The position numbers were made by a program, and so were the translations under genes. DNA of 51,163 nt, from positions 1 to 51,163 of the forward strand of contig DUPC01000052.1 of the NCBI GenBank assembly GCA_012838545.1, in the 5' to 3' direction. The notes under the pieces are model-generated. The model searched no databases and was not told where the DNA came from. It was given only the letters and a program-made list of their open reading frames with translations. This document shows positions 28,491 to 38,268 of the stretch, piece by piece (the first letter of the stretch is position 1; each line of letters opens with the position of its first letter). The stretch comes from Acholeplasmataceae bacterium (GTDB lineage: Bacteria; Bacillota_I; Bacilli_A; ML615J-28; CAG-313).

Positions 28491-28565
28491 AACTTCATCT
28501 CCTTAATTTGTTCAATAATATATTTACTTCTAATCTTATACATTATACTATAAGTAACAAGAAAA

Positions 28566-28612
28566 AAAAAGCATTTCGATAATTGACGAATGTATCGAAA
28601 TGCCTGTTTTTT
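28566..28612. terminator. Bidirectional terminator between exported-protein gene and metG
   Basis: A perfect 11-base stem GCATTTCGATA/TATCGAAATGC (28571-28581 with 28593-28603, 11-base loop) is flanked by a run of A on the left and of T on the right, so it can work on either strand. It ends the upstream minus-strand gene (stop at 28612). Confidence 0.9.
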
Positions 28613-30630
28613 TAAATTGGGGTTTTTACTCTTTTTCGGTATTGTAGCCAAAACCTAACTAAGACAATTAAAGCAACCAAACCCAAAATTCCCCCTGCAA
28701 TCCACAAAACGGTCCGATAATTGGACACATAACATTCGACATCTCCCCCGCAGCCGATTATCGTATCTTCAATAATTGAAAACGATAAACGAACACGGGA
28801 TTCGTTTCCGCTGATGTCGGTGGCGATTATCAATAATTGATAGTCTTTTATTTCGGTTAAGGTGCTTCCATCATATTCTTCTCCGTTTAGATAAACCTCC
28901 ACAAATGGAAAGTCGTCTAGGTTATCGGTTACGGGAAAACCAATTTGATCGATTTTTAAATACTTCTTCTTGTCTTCCACTCCGTCGACCGTTATTTTGG
29001 GAGCGACTGTATCCTTTATGGTTAGTTTTTGTTGGACGATTAAGCTTTGGTTGCCGGAATAATCCGTTGCTTGGCAAAGCAAATACCCACAGAGGTTTGC
29101 CTTTAATCCGGCGATAAACTGTTCCTTGGTAACCTCTTCTGAATAATTTTCATCGAGATAATATTTCATGGTTAATTTGGGACTCTTATCAAAGGCATCC
29201 GCAACCGCAAACGAAGATTGGAAATTAAAGATCGATAGGGATGGATTTATTAGTTCTAATAGCGGTTCGCCCTGAAGGGTTGGAGCAGTAGTATCAACTA
29301 AAACGATTCGCACATCAAAGGATGGCGTCTGGTTCATATGCTCATCAAAAGCAAAGAAACGAACTAAGACGCTTTTTTCTTCTTGCAAAATCGCCTTATA
29401 ATCCTCTAATTGCCCACCCTTTTTATCGATTCCGATTAAGGCAATGTTGGGGTTGGCATCATATGCATCGGTTACTTCCACCCAAGTTTTAAAATCAAAA
29501 TTCGCCAAGGCATAATCTTCCAAATTCAATTCCTCAACAAAATTGACCACGGGCGGGGACTTATCGATTACTTCGATTAGCATTTCCTTGTCGACAGCTT
29601 GATTGCCGCTTTGATCAAAAGCCCTAAAGACGATTTTTCCCAGCGGATGATGCGATAAATAGGCAATAAAATTTTCCAAGGAATCTATTTCCACACCATC
29701 CTCTTGGAAAAAACTTGGAATAGGGGTAATATTGGCATCAAAATTGTCTATTGCTTGAGCAACCAATAATTTCTCGCCTGTTAACTGATAATCAAATACG
29801 GTGATTTTAGCCTCAACCAAAATTTCCGGGGGTTTGGAATCTATGACTTCCAAAGGTTTGGCTAAAAAATAAACTTCTTCGGTTAAAAAATCGGTTACTT
29901 GAAGTTTAACGATTTGAATGCCGGTTTTATTGGGATTAATGTCTTGGGTTAAAACCTGTAAGTTATATTCACCGCTTTTTCGATTCACAACCTGAACATC
30001 TTCCAGAAAGCTTGGCAAACGGTCAAACACTTCCATTTTATAGGTTTCTTTTGGCCAAGCGATTTTCATTTCTTCTACTACATTCACCGTAAAAGGAATC
30101 GCTTCTCCGCCGATAACATAAGGACGGTAAAACCCAAACCTAAACCCCAGATTATCCGTTTCAAAAAAATCAAGCGAAATCACTTCTTTAACATTTTCTA
30201 TTTCTGTTAAAGCAATAAAAGAAATCGACCCAAAATGAGAAAACAACCCGCCGGAATAACCTGTGTCAATTTGCTTCCCTTTAAAATAAGTCAACCGGCA
30301 ATACTTCCCATCCACAACATTATTGATTGCAATAACATCATCAGAACCGACTTGGCCAAATATCCGGTTTTCCGAAAAAGTAAAACATTCGCCGTTTTTT
30401 TCCACAGGCTTTAACTTTTTATTGTCATATTTTATTACCAAATCGGCTTGGTATAAATCATGAAAATTAAGCAAAGTAAAGCGCAAAGTTAATTCTTCGT
30501 CCTTTATAATCTGTTTGTCATTGTAAATTATATTGACAATCATCGAAGAACTTTCCGCCCGAACTATCAAATTTCTTTTAATCAAAAGCAAAAACCCTAT
30601 CAGCAATAAACTAAATATAATTTTTCGCAC
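28612..30630 (-). CDS. Membrane-anchored surface protein, cohesin-like plus Ig-like repeats
   Basis: A protein of about 672 residues of unknown function. A signal peptide of roughly 25 residues (IIFSLLLIGFLLL) is followed by a domain at about 28-185 that looks cohesin-like (LNFHDLYQADLVIKYDNKKLKP). About five repeats of 80-90 residues follow, each with a pattern like VIDKSPPVVNF..VTDAYDANP..ATDYSGN, as in DUF5011/HYR-type Ig folds. It ends with one membrane segment (LWIAGGILGLVALIVLV) and a basic tail, so it is held by the membrane, not by sortase. I chose the GTG at 30630 because GGGAGGAG stands just upstream; the frame extends 45 bases further. Possible roles are adhesion or polysaccharide binding. 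Confidence 0.75.
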   Translation of the reverse strand: MRKIIFSLLLIGFLLLIKRNLIVRAESSSMIVNIIYNDKQIIKDEELTLRFTLLNFHDLYQADLVIKYDNKKLKPVEKNGECFTFSENRIFGQVGSDDVIAINNVVDGKYCRLTYFKGKQIDTGYSGGLFSHFGSISFIALTEIENVKEVISLDFFETDNLGFRFGFYRPYVIGGEAIPFTVNVVEEMKIAWPKETYKMEVFDRLPSFLEDVQVVNRKSGEYNLQVLTQDINPNKTGIQIVKLQVTDFLTEEVYFLAKPLEVIDSKPPEILVEAKITVFDYQLTGEKLLVAQAIDNFDANITPIPSFFQEDGVEIDSLENFIAYLSHHPLGKIVFRAFDQSGNQAVDKEMLIEVIDKSPPVVNFVEELNLEDYALANFDFKTWVEVTDAYDANPNIALIGIDKKGGQLEDYKAILQEEKSVLVRFFAFDEHMNQTPSFDVRIVLVDTTAPTLQGEPLLELINPSLSIFNFQSSFAVADAFDKSPKLTMKYYLDENYSEEVTKEQFIAGLKANLCGYLLCQATDYSGNQSLIVQQKLTIKDTVAPKITVDGVEDKKKYLKIDQIGFPVTDNLDDFPFVEVYLNGEEYDGSTLTEIKDYQLLIIATDISGNESRVRLSFSIIEDTIIGCGGDVECYVSNYRTVLWIAGGILGLVALIVLVRFWLQYRKRVKTPI

Positions 30631-30652
30631 TGAATCTCCTCCCAGTGAAACC

Positions 30653-30658
30653 ATTATA
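30653..30658 (-). promoter_or_regulatory. Possible -10 box of the surface-protein gene
   Basis: An exact TATAAT on the minus strand, about 22 bases before the GTG start. No convincing -35 box is seen at 16-18 bases upstream (ATTTTT), so support is weak. Confidence 0.35.
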
Positions 30659-30711
30659 AAAAGAAATAGAAGCAAAAAATGCCGGAAATTAGGAAGAAGC
30701 CCAAACTAATT

Positions 30712-30745
30712 AAAAAGCGATAACTTTTTTGCGTTATCGCTTTTT
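30712..30745. terminator. Bidirectional terminator after the WG-repeat gene
   Basis: A perfect 13-base stem AAAAAGCGATAAC/GTTATCGCTTTTT (30712-30724 with 30733-30745) with an 8-base loop. Both flanks give T runs, so it can stop transcription from either side. Confidence 0.92.
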
Positions 30746-30766
30746 GCTAATTATAGATTGTTATCA

Positions 30767-32086
30767 TTAATAATCAATATCCCAATAATCGATATCCTCA
30801 TATTCTATTGGAATTATTATGTTTCCTTTCAAATCCAAAACCCCTAATAAACCGTCTTTTTCTACAACCGCGCACCCATCTCTGGTCAAAGTAATGAAGT
30901 CATATCTGAATTTGATTATTTGCTTTCCGGAAAAATCGATTACTCCCCATTTATCATTTTGGGAAAGGGCGATTTTTTCGTTAAAAACATAAATTTCCAA
31001 ATCTTCACTTGTCCACGAATACTCAAGATAGTCACCGGCAGTGGTTTTTAAGATAAGGGTAGATTCATTATAAAAGGCAACCCAACCTTTAAAGGTTACG
31101 AAATCAATTCCTGAATTAGCCATTTCATAGCCTTCTTCGGGTTCCGATGAAAAAATTTCCCTTCCGTTTTCATCTAAAGCGTATTCTGCTTCTCCATCCG
31201 AGGCAACAAAAAAAGTGACATTTTTTCCCCAATCCTCTATACCGCCGGCGACAACTTCAGTATATTTTTCAGATAAAGGTATAATGTTTCCTTGTTTATC
31301 GATGATAAAAAATTTCCCTTCTTTCGAACAAACAAAAACATTTTTGGTCCGTTCAATCATATCATAATCCGAAAAAAGCGTATTGCCAGTTTTATCAATA
31401 ACTTGATAAGAATACTTTTGATCGGTTTTTACCACTACCACCGCAAGCCCCTCAAAAAACGGTTCGGCACCATCATAGATGGTATCGATAACCAATTCGC
31501 CTTTAGAATTGATATAGCCATATTTTGAATCAATCTTTACTATAGCCAAACCATCCGAAAACGATTCGGCATAATCATATTCAACTTCGGTTAAATATTT
31601 TCCCTTTTCGGTTATAAAACCGTATTTTCTGTCTTTTTTATACCTTGCAAATCCTTCCGAAAAGTCATCGATAAAGTTAAAATTATCCTCAAGCAAAACT
31701 TTTCCCGTTAAGTCCATTAAGCCGTATGAATAACCCAAAAACCCTCCGCCAATTTTGACCAAACCACCGTGAGGTTCGATACTGAGATAAGCAAATTTTT
31801 GATCACTTAGCTGATTTCCTTCTTCATCAATCAAAAAGAACTCAGAATCAACTTTCACTACCGTTACACCATTATAGAACTTGTTAGCATAATCATAGAT
31901 AAAATCAATGACTATTTCGCCCTTTTTATTTAAGAAACCATATTTACCAGCTTTTTGGACTAAGATCTTTCCTTCCACAAATAAATCAAGCTCATAATCG
32001 CTTTTTTGTTCCGAAACCGGCTTTACACAACCAACCAAAGCGGAAAAGACAATTGCATATAATAATATTTGAAATAGCTTTTTCAA
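30767..32086 (-). CDS. WG-repeat lipoprotein
   Basis: About 439 residues. The N-terminus MKKLFQILLYAIVFSALVGC is a lipoprotein signal with lipobox ALVGC, so the protein is likely tethered to the outer face of the membrane. The rest carries WG-type repeats such as KYGFLNKKGEIVIDFIYDYA, KYGFITEKGKYL, KYGYINSKGELVIDTIYDGA and, near the end, KWGVIDFSGKQIIKFRYDFI, which stack as beta sheets. Function is unknown; the family often occurs in surface proteins. Start: TTG at 32086, six bases after GGGGG; the open frame reaches 54 bases further. Confidence 0.85.
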   Translation of the reverse strand: MKKLFQILLYAIVFSALVGCVKPVSEQKSDYELDLFVEGKILVQKAGKYGFLNKKGEIVIDFIYDYANKFYNGVTVVKVDSEFFLIDEEGNQLSDQKFAYLSIEPHGGLVKIGGGFLGYSYGLMDLTGKVLLEDNFNFIDDFSEGFARYKKDRKYGFITEKGKYLTEVEYDYAESFSDGLAIVKIDSKYGYINSKGELVIDTIYDGAEPFFEGLAVVVVKTDQKYSYQVIDKTGNTLFSDYDMIERTKNVFVCSKEGKFFIIDKQGNIIPLSEKYTEVVAGGIEDWGKNVTFFVASDGEAEYALDENGREIFSSEPEEGYEMANSGIDFVTFKGWVAFYNESTLILKTTAGDYLEYSWTSEDLEIYVFNEKIALSQNDKWGVIDFSGKQIIKFRYDFITLTRDGCAVVEKDGLLGVLDLKGNIIIPIEYEDIDYWDIDY

Positions 32087-32110
32087 ATTCACACCCCCTT
32101 GCTTTTCTTT

Positions 32111-32140
32111 ATTGTACCATTTTCTTATCATTAACCTCAA
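32111..32140 (-). promoter_or_regulatory. Candidate promoter of the WG-repeat gene
   Basis: On the minus strand TTGAGG (plus 32135-32140), an 18-base spacer and TACAAT (plus 32111-32116) with a TGn extension. It ends about 24 bases before the proposed TTG start. Confidence 0.45.
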
Positions 32141-32150
32141 TATATTAATA

Positions 32151-32178
32151 AAAAAACGATGGGAAAATCCATCGTTTT
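32151..32178 (-). terminator. Terminator after the two ABC transporters
   Basis: The stem AAAACGATGG/CCATCGTTTT (32153-32162 with 32169-32178) is followed on the minus strand by further T residues. It is the first terminator seen downstream of the glgB promoter, so it may end the whole glycogen-pfkA-pyk-ABC unit. Confidence 0.85.
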
Positions 32179-32184
32179 CTTGGA

Positions 32185-34587
32185 TTAAATATCGTATTTG
32201 TTGAGGATGGCTTGAGGGGTATTGCGCATTAAACGCAAGACCGGCAACAACCCGACAATTATATTGATGATTACGATAATGGCCAAACTGCCAAAGAGCA
32301 CTGGGAAATTGAGCCTGAAAACAGGTATGATGATTTTTCGGTTTGATTGGAACATGACGATTAAAGCCAAGAAATAACCGCTAAGCGAGAATAGACTGGT
32401 AATCGCCAAAATTTCTCCCAAGTGCATTTTATAGATATTATAGCGTCTTAAGCCCAAGGCTCGGTAGATTCCAATTTCTTTGATTCGGCTAATCATGTTC
32501 GAACGCATAACGAAGTATAACATTAATAGCGGCGCAATCAACATGATTCCCACAAAGATAATCAAGACTCTAAAGGCCGACAACTTATTGGCGCGATAAT
32601 CAAGATAAGCTTCCTCAAACAGCGATTCTGCACCCCCACCCATTTCCAATATTTGTTTTGCGGTTTCGGCTGGGTTTCGCGAAAATAAATAATAACTTGA
32701 ATTGACGTCGTAATTGGTTTCAAAAAGAATATTTGGCATGTCAACTTCGCTAAAGACGATTCCGATTTTTGTCAAATCGTCTTGAACAGTGAATTTTCCC
32801 TTTACGGTATATCCCGAGAATTGATCGCCAACCTCCAAAGAGACCGGGAAGTTATCGGAAATTAAAATCTCCTTATGCTTTAATTCTGAAACATTAGTTG
32901 TAACATCACTTAACAAGTACACCGGTAGATAAATCGGAAGCTGTGAACTGTTTTCGGTTCGATAATGTGTGACATTGGCAATGAAGTAATCGCTTTTCGA
33001 AAGATAAATAGCCAATTTATCGGTTTCTTCGATTCCTTTGATTTTATATTCCCTTTCGCCAATAGTAATCGTTTGATTTATAATCATTTTTTCGCTTGAG
33101 AAAAAAGTTCTATAGAAATAATTTCGCGAATTTAAGATTTGATTTACGACACCGCGCGATAATACTATTTCCCCATTATTGGGTTTTAGTTTAATGATCG
33201 GATCATACACTAAAAAATTAGGTAAAAAAGCGATTGGTTTTTCATATGAAGAATTTTGATAATACCCTTCGGTAGTAATGGAAATCTCCGAGGTATAGGT
33301 TTTCCCCACCGCATATACCCCATCCAAATTAAAGTAAGATTGGAAAGAATTAAATTCTTCGTTATAATTATCATAGGTGGTTCTAACCAACACAGCATCC
33401 CGGTTGAAATCAACAAATTCGCTTTCATCGACTGTAGTCGCCTGTTGATATAAGCCTAGGGCCAGTGTCAACAGGAAAGACGAAACGACAAAACCGAAAA
33501 AAATGATTTTCTTCATTCGGGAAATGCTGAAGATGTCTTGGAAACCTTGTCTGTAAAATCGCCACAAACTTAAGTTGTACCGTTTTTTATTTGGTATTGT
33601 TAACGGTTGCCATTGATCCAAAGCATCCTTCATATCAAAAGTTTCGGTCGGACGATTTCCCTCTTGAAAGGAAAATAGACTATCCTCGGAAACAACTTCC
33701 ATTTTGTAATTGGAATTAATTTCCGGTTTTAGATAAATATTTTTTCCGCGCACTACAAGTTTTAAGCGCACATTCAAAGAATTGATATCTATCGGCGTGT
33801 CGCTCAAGAACTCTAAACTGACACTTCCGTCTTGAACCTTTACTTTATGTTCCAAATCGCCTAAATAAACCACTCTGTCGTCTACATAGGTCAAGTCGCC
33901 GCTACCTTCATTTACTTTATCTTCCACAATTTTGCCATCGGAAATACTGATGATTCTGGTAGCAAACATGTACGCTAATGGTTTTTCATGCGTTACCATG
34001 ACGACCAAGCGGGTTTTTGCGATTTCCTTGAGAATATTCATGATAATAAGGGTATTTTTGCGATCAAGATTTCCGGTTGGTTCATCGGCTATCACATACT
34101 TCGGATCTTTCACCAAAGCTCTGGCAATTGCTACCCGTTGTTGTTCACCACCTGATAGGTTTTTAGCTAAACGGTTCTTGTATTTATCCATTTTCACAAT
34201 GGCCAAAGCTTGGAGAACCCGGGTTTTGATTACTTCTTTATCTTTGATGCCCAGCATTTCCAAACCGAATGCAACGTTTTGGAATACCGTTTGATCGCCA
34301 AACAAATGATAGTTTTGGAAAATGTATCCAAAGTATTGGTTGCGTAAATCATCCCAAGTGTGATGGCGGTATTTTTTGATTGTTTGGTTCTCTACATGAA
34401 TTAACCCGTGGTCAATTTTGTCAAGCCCGCAAAGTGCATTTAAAAGTGTTGTTTTACCGCTTCCACTTGGACCTAATATCGCCACAAAACCGACTTCGCC
34501 AAGATCAATGTTAATGTCATTGAGAACATGGATTTGATTGCTTTTGCCTTTATTGTAAAACTTATTGACTCTTTGTAATCTAATCAT
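32185..34587 (-). CDS. MacB-like ABC transporter, ATPase fused to FtsX-type permease
   Basis: An 800-residue single-chain half transporter. The ATPase domain (about 1-225) has Walker A GPSGSGKTTLLN, signature LSGGEQQRVAIARAL, Walker B VIADEPTGNLD and the switch His (VTHEK). A beta-rich insertion lies at about 230-330. One membrane segment (about 362-382) leads to a large outer domain, and three segments end the chain (FRVLIIFVGIMLIAPLLMLYF onwards). Such proteins act as mechanotransmission or export pumps. It follows a similar gene by nine bases, and the two probably form a heterodimer. Substrate unknown. Confidence 0.85.
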   Translation of the reverse strand: MIRLQRVNKFYNKGKSNQIHVLNDINIDLGEVGFVAILGPSGSGKTTLLNALCGLDKIDHGLIHVENQTIKKYRHHTWDDLRNQYFGYIFQNYHLFGDQTVFQNVAFGLEMLGIKDKEVIKTRVLQALAIVKMDKYKNRLAKNLSGGEQQRVAIARALVKDPKYVIADEPTGNLDRKNTLIIMNILKEIAKTRLVVMVTHEKPLAYMFATRIISISDGKIVEDKVNEGSGDLTYVDDRVVYLGDLEHKVKVQDGSVSLEFLSDTPIDINSLNVRLKLVVRGKNIYLKPEINSNYKMEVVSEDSLFSFQEGNRPTETFDMKDALDQWQPLTIPNKKRYNLSLWRFYRQGFQDIFSISRMKKIIFFGFVVSSFLLTLALGLYQQATTVDESEFVDFNRDAVLVRTTYDNYNEEFNSFQSYFNLDGVYAVGKTYTSEISITTEGYYQNSSYEKPIAFLPNFLVYDPIIKLKPNNGEIVLSRGVVNQILNSRNYFYRTFFSSEKMIINQTITIGEREYKIKGIEETDKLAIYLSKSDYFIANVTHYRTENSSQLPIYLPVYLLSDVTTNVSELKHKEILISDNFPVSLEVGDQFSGYTVKGKFTVQDDLTKIGIVFSEVDMPNILFETNYDVNSSYYLFSRNPAETAKQILEMGGGAESLFEEAYLDYRANKLSAFRVLIIFVGIMLIAPLLMLYFVMRSNMISRIKEIGIYRALGLRRYNIYKMHLGEILAITSLFSLSGYFLALIVMFQSNRKIIIPVFRLNFPVLFGSLAIIVIINIIVGLLPVLRLMRNTPQAILNKYDI

Positions 34588-34596
34588 GATGTCCTC

Positions 34597-36804
34597 CTAG
34601 ACGAATTCCTTTGCAACTATCGTTGACATAATTAAGCGCTTCGAATAGCGAAGGGCAAGGAAAGCCGCCAAAACAAAAACAATGAGCCCCACGGTTAAGA
34701 TGTGGATTAATTCCAATTTAGCGATAATTTCTAGGAAAAAGTAACGTTGGCGCAAGCGAATGATAACCCAAGTTATAAACAACATCAAAAAGCTAATCAG
34801 GGCCAAAATCAACAATTGGGCAAAAATTTGAATGCGGATTTTTTTGCCATCGATTCCCAAAGATCGCATCACTAAGAAACCTTGTTTTTCGCTGTAAATG
34901 ATGTTCCTAATCGAAATGTAAGAAAGGAAATAGATTCCCATCAGTAAAATAGCCACCAAAATAACCATAAAGATTTCTGTCACGATTGAAAAGACATTGC
35001 CATAATCAAACTGGAAAGCACTTAAAGCAAAAGCATAATAAGGGCCTTCTTCGATTTTTTGGGCGATTTCTTTGTCTTTATTTGGGTTTTCCGGTGTTAT
35101 GCTTACTTGAAAATAATCATTTAACCCGATATTGGCAAATTCCTCTTCGGATATCCGAAGCGTTGACTTGACAAAATATCCGTATTCAACATCATTCCGC
35201 CAATCCCAATTATCAAATTCTTTTTCAGGATAGTTTTCCAATTTAACGGTGATTTCTAAATCTTCTAGTGTTCCGTTTATATAGGTATTACTAAAAAGAA
35301 CATCAGTGGTAACGGAATCAAATTCCCGTTCCTCACCAACAAACATTCTCAAAAGCGCTTCTTTTCCCGTAAGCGTTGGATCAGGAACCAAGACCGCATT
35401 TCTGTCTATCATTGGAGCGCCGGGGATATTAAGCTCTAGAATCGAATAAGACATTATAGCAAGTCGATGCAAACGTTCAAGCACTTGATCGACAACATAT
35501 ACTTCGCTTAATCCTTCCAAGACCCCGACAATGGTTACATCGTTGGCGTTTTCTTCGAAATCAAAACGCAAGCGCAACTCTTGGCCTACATAATTTTCCA
35601 GTTCTAAATCGAACGGTTGATAGTTTATCGAAACAACTACTTCGTTTTCATTTTGAGGAAGTCTGCCATGCCTTAAATCTTTGGGATTAAGATCACTTGC
35701 ACTGCGCACAGAAGCGTTGAGGTTGGAATATTCAATGTTTTTAAAATAATAACGGGCATATGCTTCCAAAGCCAAGTCATATTTTATGACGTTTTTTACC
35801 CCTTTAAGATTTTTTAGAGCATTGATTTCTTCATTGGTGATTGGGCTGTTGTCGACTTTTTTGACAACTACCCGTCCGGGATAATAAACAAAATCATTAA
35901 TGGAACCACTATAGTCAACGTTTAAATTTTCCCCGCTAAAGGCGTAAAGCGAATAAGAGAAAGTTGAAAGGATGTTAACGACAATGAAAATAAAGAGCAA
36001 AAGCAACAGCTTTTTCGGGGTAGAAAACAAAAACTTGATACCCAAATCAATGACGGTTTTTGAAGAAATCGGTTTTGATTCAGGAATGGTCAAAGCAATA
36101 TCCGTTTGGGGGATTTGTGCTAATTCCACATCGTTTTCAATCATCCCGTCATGCATGGTTATTACTCTCGTTGCATGCATTATCGCTTCTTCGACATCAT
36201 GGGATACCAAAAGAACCAATTTGTTATAGCTAACCTTGCGAAGCAAGGCAATTATTTCTTCGCTGGTTTTTTTGTCAAGATTACCGGTGATTTCATCGCA
36301 CACCATAATCGGGGCATCGCTGGCAAGGGCTCTAGCTATCGCCACCCGTTGCTTTTCGCCCCCGGAAAGCTGTGTCACGCGATGTTTCTTGCGATGGGAC
36401 AAACCCACTTCTTCGATGATTTGCAGAACCTTTTCCCGTCTTTCGGCTTTTGTCGAACCACGGGCTATCAAGCCCAGTTCTACATTTTGAACCACGGTAA
36501 AAGAATCAATCAAATTATAGTTTTGAAAAATAAAGCTGATGTAATTGCCTCGGTATTCTTCGTACTCTTTGGGGCCAAAATAAGTTGAATCTTCTCCATT
36601 AATGTAAAGGATACCTTCTTCGTAGGTATCCATTCCGCTAATTACATTTAGAAGAGTTGTCTTTCCCGATCCGCTTGGTCCCGTAATAATGACAAATTCA
36701 CCTAAATTAAAGGAACAATTAACCTTACGGAGACCAAGGCCTACGCCACCGGTACCTGTATAATACTTACTGATATTTTCTAAGTGAATAATCGGTTTAG
36801 GCAT
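34597..36804 (-). CDS. MacB-like ABC transporter, ATPase fused to FtsX-type permease (first of pair)
   Basis: A 735-residue partner of the next gene. ATPase: Walker A GPSGSGKTTLLN, signature LSGGEKQRVAIARAL, Walker B-like MVCDEITGNLD (the common DEPTGNLD has Pro where Ile stands here) and VSHD. The first membrane segment is LLLLLFIFIVVNILSTFSYSLYAF (about 262-290). The middle region is a MacB-type extracellular domain, and three membrane segments follow near the end. AAGGGAG precedes the ATG, only 17 bases after pyk and with no terminator between, so it can be read through from the sugar operon. Confidence 0.85.
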   Translation of the reverse strand: MPKPIIHLENISKYYTGTGGVGLGLRKVNCSFNLGEFVIITGPSGSGKTTLLNVISGMDTYEEGILYINGEDSTYFGPKEYEEYRGNYISFIFQNYNLIDSFTVVQNVELGLIARGSTKAERREKVLQIIEEVGLSHRKKHRVTQLSGGEKQRVAIARALASDAPIMVCDEITGNLDKKTSEEIIALLRKVSYNKLVLLVSHDVEEAIMHATRVITMHDGMIENDVELAQIPQTDIALTIPESKPISSKTVIDLGIKFLFSTPKKLLLLLFIFIVVNILSTFSYSLYAFSGENLNVDYSGSINDFVYYPGRVVVKKVDNSPITNEEINALKNLKGVKNVIKYDLALEAYARYYFKNIEYSNLNASVRSASDLNPKDLRHGRLPQNENEVVVSINYQPFDLELENYVGQELRLRFDFEENANDVTIVGVLEGLSEVYVVDQVLERLHRLAIMSYSILELNIPGAPMIDRNAVLVPDPTLTGKEALLRMFVGEEREFDSVTTDVLFSNTYINGTLEDLEITVKLENYPEKEFDNWDWRNDVEYGYFVKSTLRISEEEFANIGLNDYFQVSITPENPNKDKEIAQKIEEGPYYAFALSAFQFDYGNVFSIVTEIFMVILVAILLMGIYFLSYISIRNIIYSEKQGFLVMRSLGIDGKKIRIQIFAQLLILALISFLMLFITWVIIRLRQRYFFLEIIAKLELIHILTVGLIVFVLAAFLALRYSKRLIMSTIVAKEFV

Positions 36805-36821
36805 ATTTAAACTCCCTTGGT

Positions 36822-38258
36822 TTATTTTATGATTTCAATTTTCATCATATTGGTGGTGCGAGCAATATTTAACGGGATGCCCGCAGTAACAATTACCATA
36901 TCCCCAGGAGTAAAAGCAAACTTCCTATTTGCTTCTTTTATTGCCTGTTGAATGACATTTTCAAAGTTATCCTGCAAAACGGCTAAAATCGGGAAGACGC
37001 CCCAAGATAAAGCAAGACTCCGCATTACCTTACGGTTCATTGTAACCGCAATAATCGGTGCTTTAGGACGAAAATGCGAAACCGCCCGAGCGGTAAAACC
37101 CGACATGGTAGGCGTGAGGATTGCAGAAATCGGGAGTTGTTGTGCCGCATCCGCTACACCCAAAGCAATCGTTGAGGCAATATCGTTGACGCGGGCTTCT
37201 CGAGCCCGAGACATCAACTCTTTATAATTAATTTCTTCTTCCATCCTAAAAGCAATCGTGTTCATCGTGTTAACCGATTCAACCGGGTAAAGCCCTGAAG
37301 CTGTTTCGCCACTCAACATGATGGCGTCGCAGCCGGATAAAACCGCTGTAGCTACGTCATTGACTTCTGCCCGAGTTGGCCGTGAATTGTATTGCATCGA
37401 TTCCAACATTTGGGTGGCCACAATTACCGGTTTGTTGGCAAAGTGACATTTGGCAACTATGGAACGTTGGAAAATCGGTACTTCATGGATTGGAATTTCC
37501 ACTCCCAAATCGCCCCTTGCAACCATAATCCCGTCGGCTACGCTCAAGATTTCATCGAAATTGCGAATTCCCATGGTGTTTTCGATTTTGGCGATAATTT
37601 GAATGCCTTCTCCACCGTGTTCTTTCAAAAACCTTCGCATTTCGATAATATCCTCGGCACTGGAAACAAAGGACGCCGCAACAAAGTCAACTTCGTTTTC
37701 GCAACCGAAAACCAAATCCTTTTTGTCTTGTTCCGACAAAAACGGTAAACTTAGTTTAACTGATGGAACATTGATACCCCGTCGATTTTTTAGCGTAGCA
37801 TTGTTTTCGATTAAACAAATCAATTCTTGGTTGTTAAAGTCCTTCGACAACACTTGCAAAGTCAAATTGCCGTCATCAACCAAAAGGATATTGCCAACTT
37901 CGACATCATGGATTAAACTTGCATGGGTTACGGAAAACTTTTCAGTTGTTCCCAAAACTTCTTTCATCGCAATGCGAACCATATTGCCCTTTTTTAAGGT
38001 AGCCACACCATTTTCAAAATTATGGGTGCGAATTTCCGGTCCTTTGGTGTCTAACATTAAAGCAACTTCGGTTCCCAATTCTTGATTGACCGCACGAATC
38101 GTATTGATGTTTTCTAAATGTTCCTCATGATTGGCATGGGAAAAATTTAGTCTAGCAACATCCATTCCCGCTTGAATTAAACCCCTAACCTTTTCTTTGG
38201 AGCGACAAGCCGGTCCAATGGTTGCCACAATTTTGGTTTTGCATAAAAAATGATTCAT
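36822..38258 (-). CDS. pyk: Pyruvate kinase
   Basis: 478 residues, the last step of glycolysis (PEP plus ADP to pyruvate plus ATP). It begins CKTKIVATIGPACRSKEKV. The substrate-binding blocks are IENTMGIRNFDEIL, MVARGDLGVEIP and KPVIVATQMLESM, with SGETASGLYPVESV. It lacks the extra C-terminal PEP-utiliser domain of Bacillus and Geobacillus enzymes, which are about 585 residues long. It starts ten bases after pfkA with AAGGAG. Confidence 0.97.
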   Translation of the reverse strand: MNHFLCKTKIVATIGPACRSKEKVRGLIQAGMDVARLNFSHANHEEHLENINTIRAVNQELGTEVALMLDTKGPEIRTHNFENGVATLKKGNMVRIAMKEVLGTTEKFSVTHASLIHDVEVGNILLVDDGNLTLQVLSKDFNNQELICLIENNATLKNRRGINVPSVKLSLPFLSEQDKKDLVFGCENEVDFVAASFVSSAEDIIEMRRFLKEHGGEGIQIIAKIENTMGIRNFDEILSVADGIMVARGDLGVEIPIHEVPIFQRSIVAKCHFANKPVIVATQMLESMQYNSRPTRAEVNDVATAVLSGCDAIMLSGETASGLYPVESVNTMNTIAFRMEEEINYKELMSRAREARVNDIASTIALGVADAAQQLPISAILTPTMSGFTARAVSHFRPKAPIIAVTMNRKVMRSLALSWGVFPILAVLQDNFENVIQQAIKEANRKFAFTPGDMVIVTAGIPLNIARTTNMMKIEIIK

Positions 38259-38268
38259 TATAAACTCC

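Noticed and set aside
28540-28560. metG promoter
   Set aside because: A TATAAT is present on the minus strand but no -35 of any quality stands at 16-18 bases, so I did not list it.
28491-28611. T-box or SAM riboswitch before metG
   Set aside because: The gap is only about 120 bases, much of it taken by a terminator; no T-box sequence or SAM-type fold is visible.
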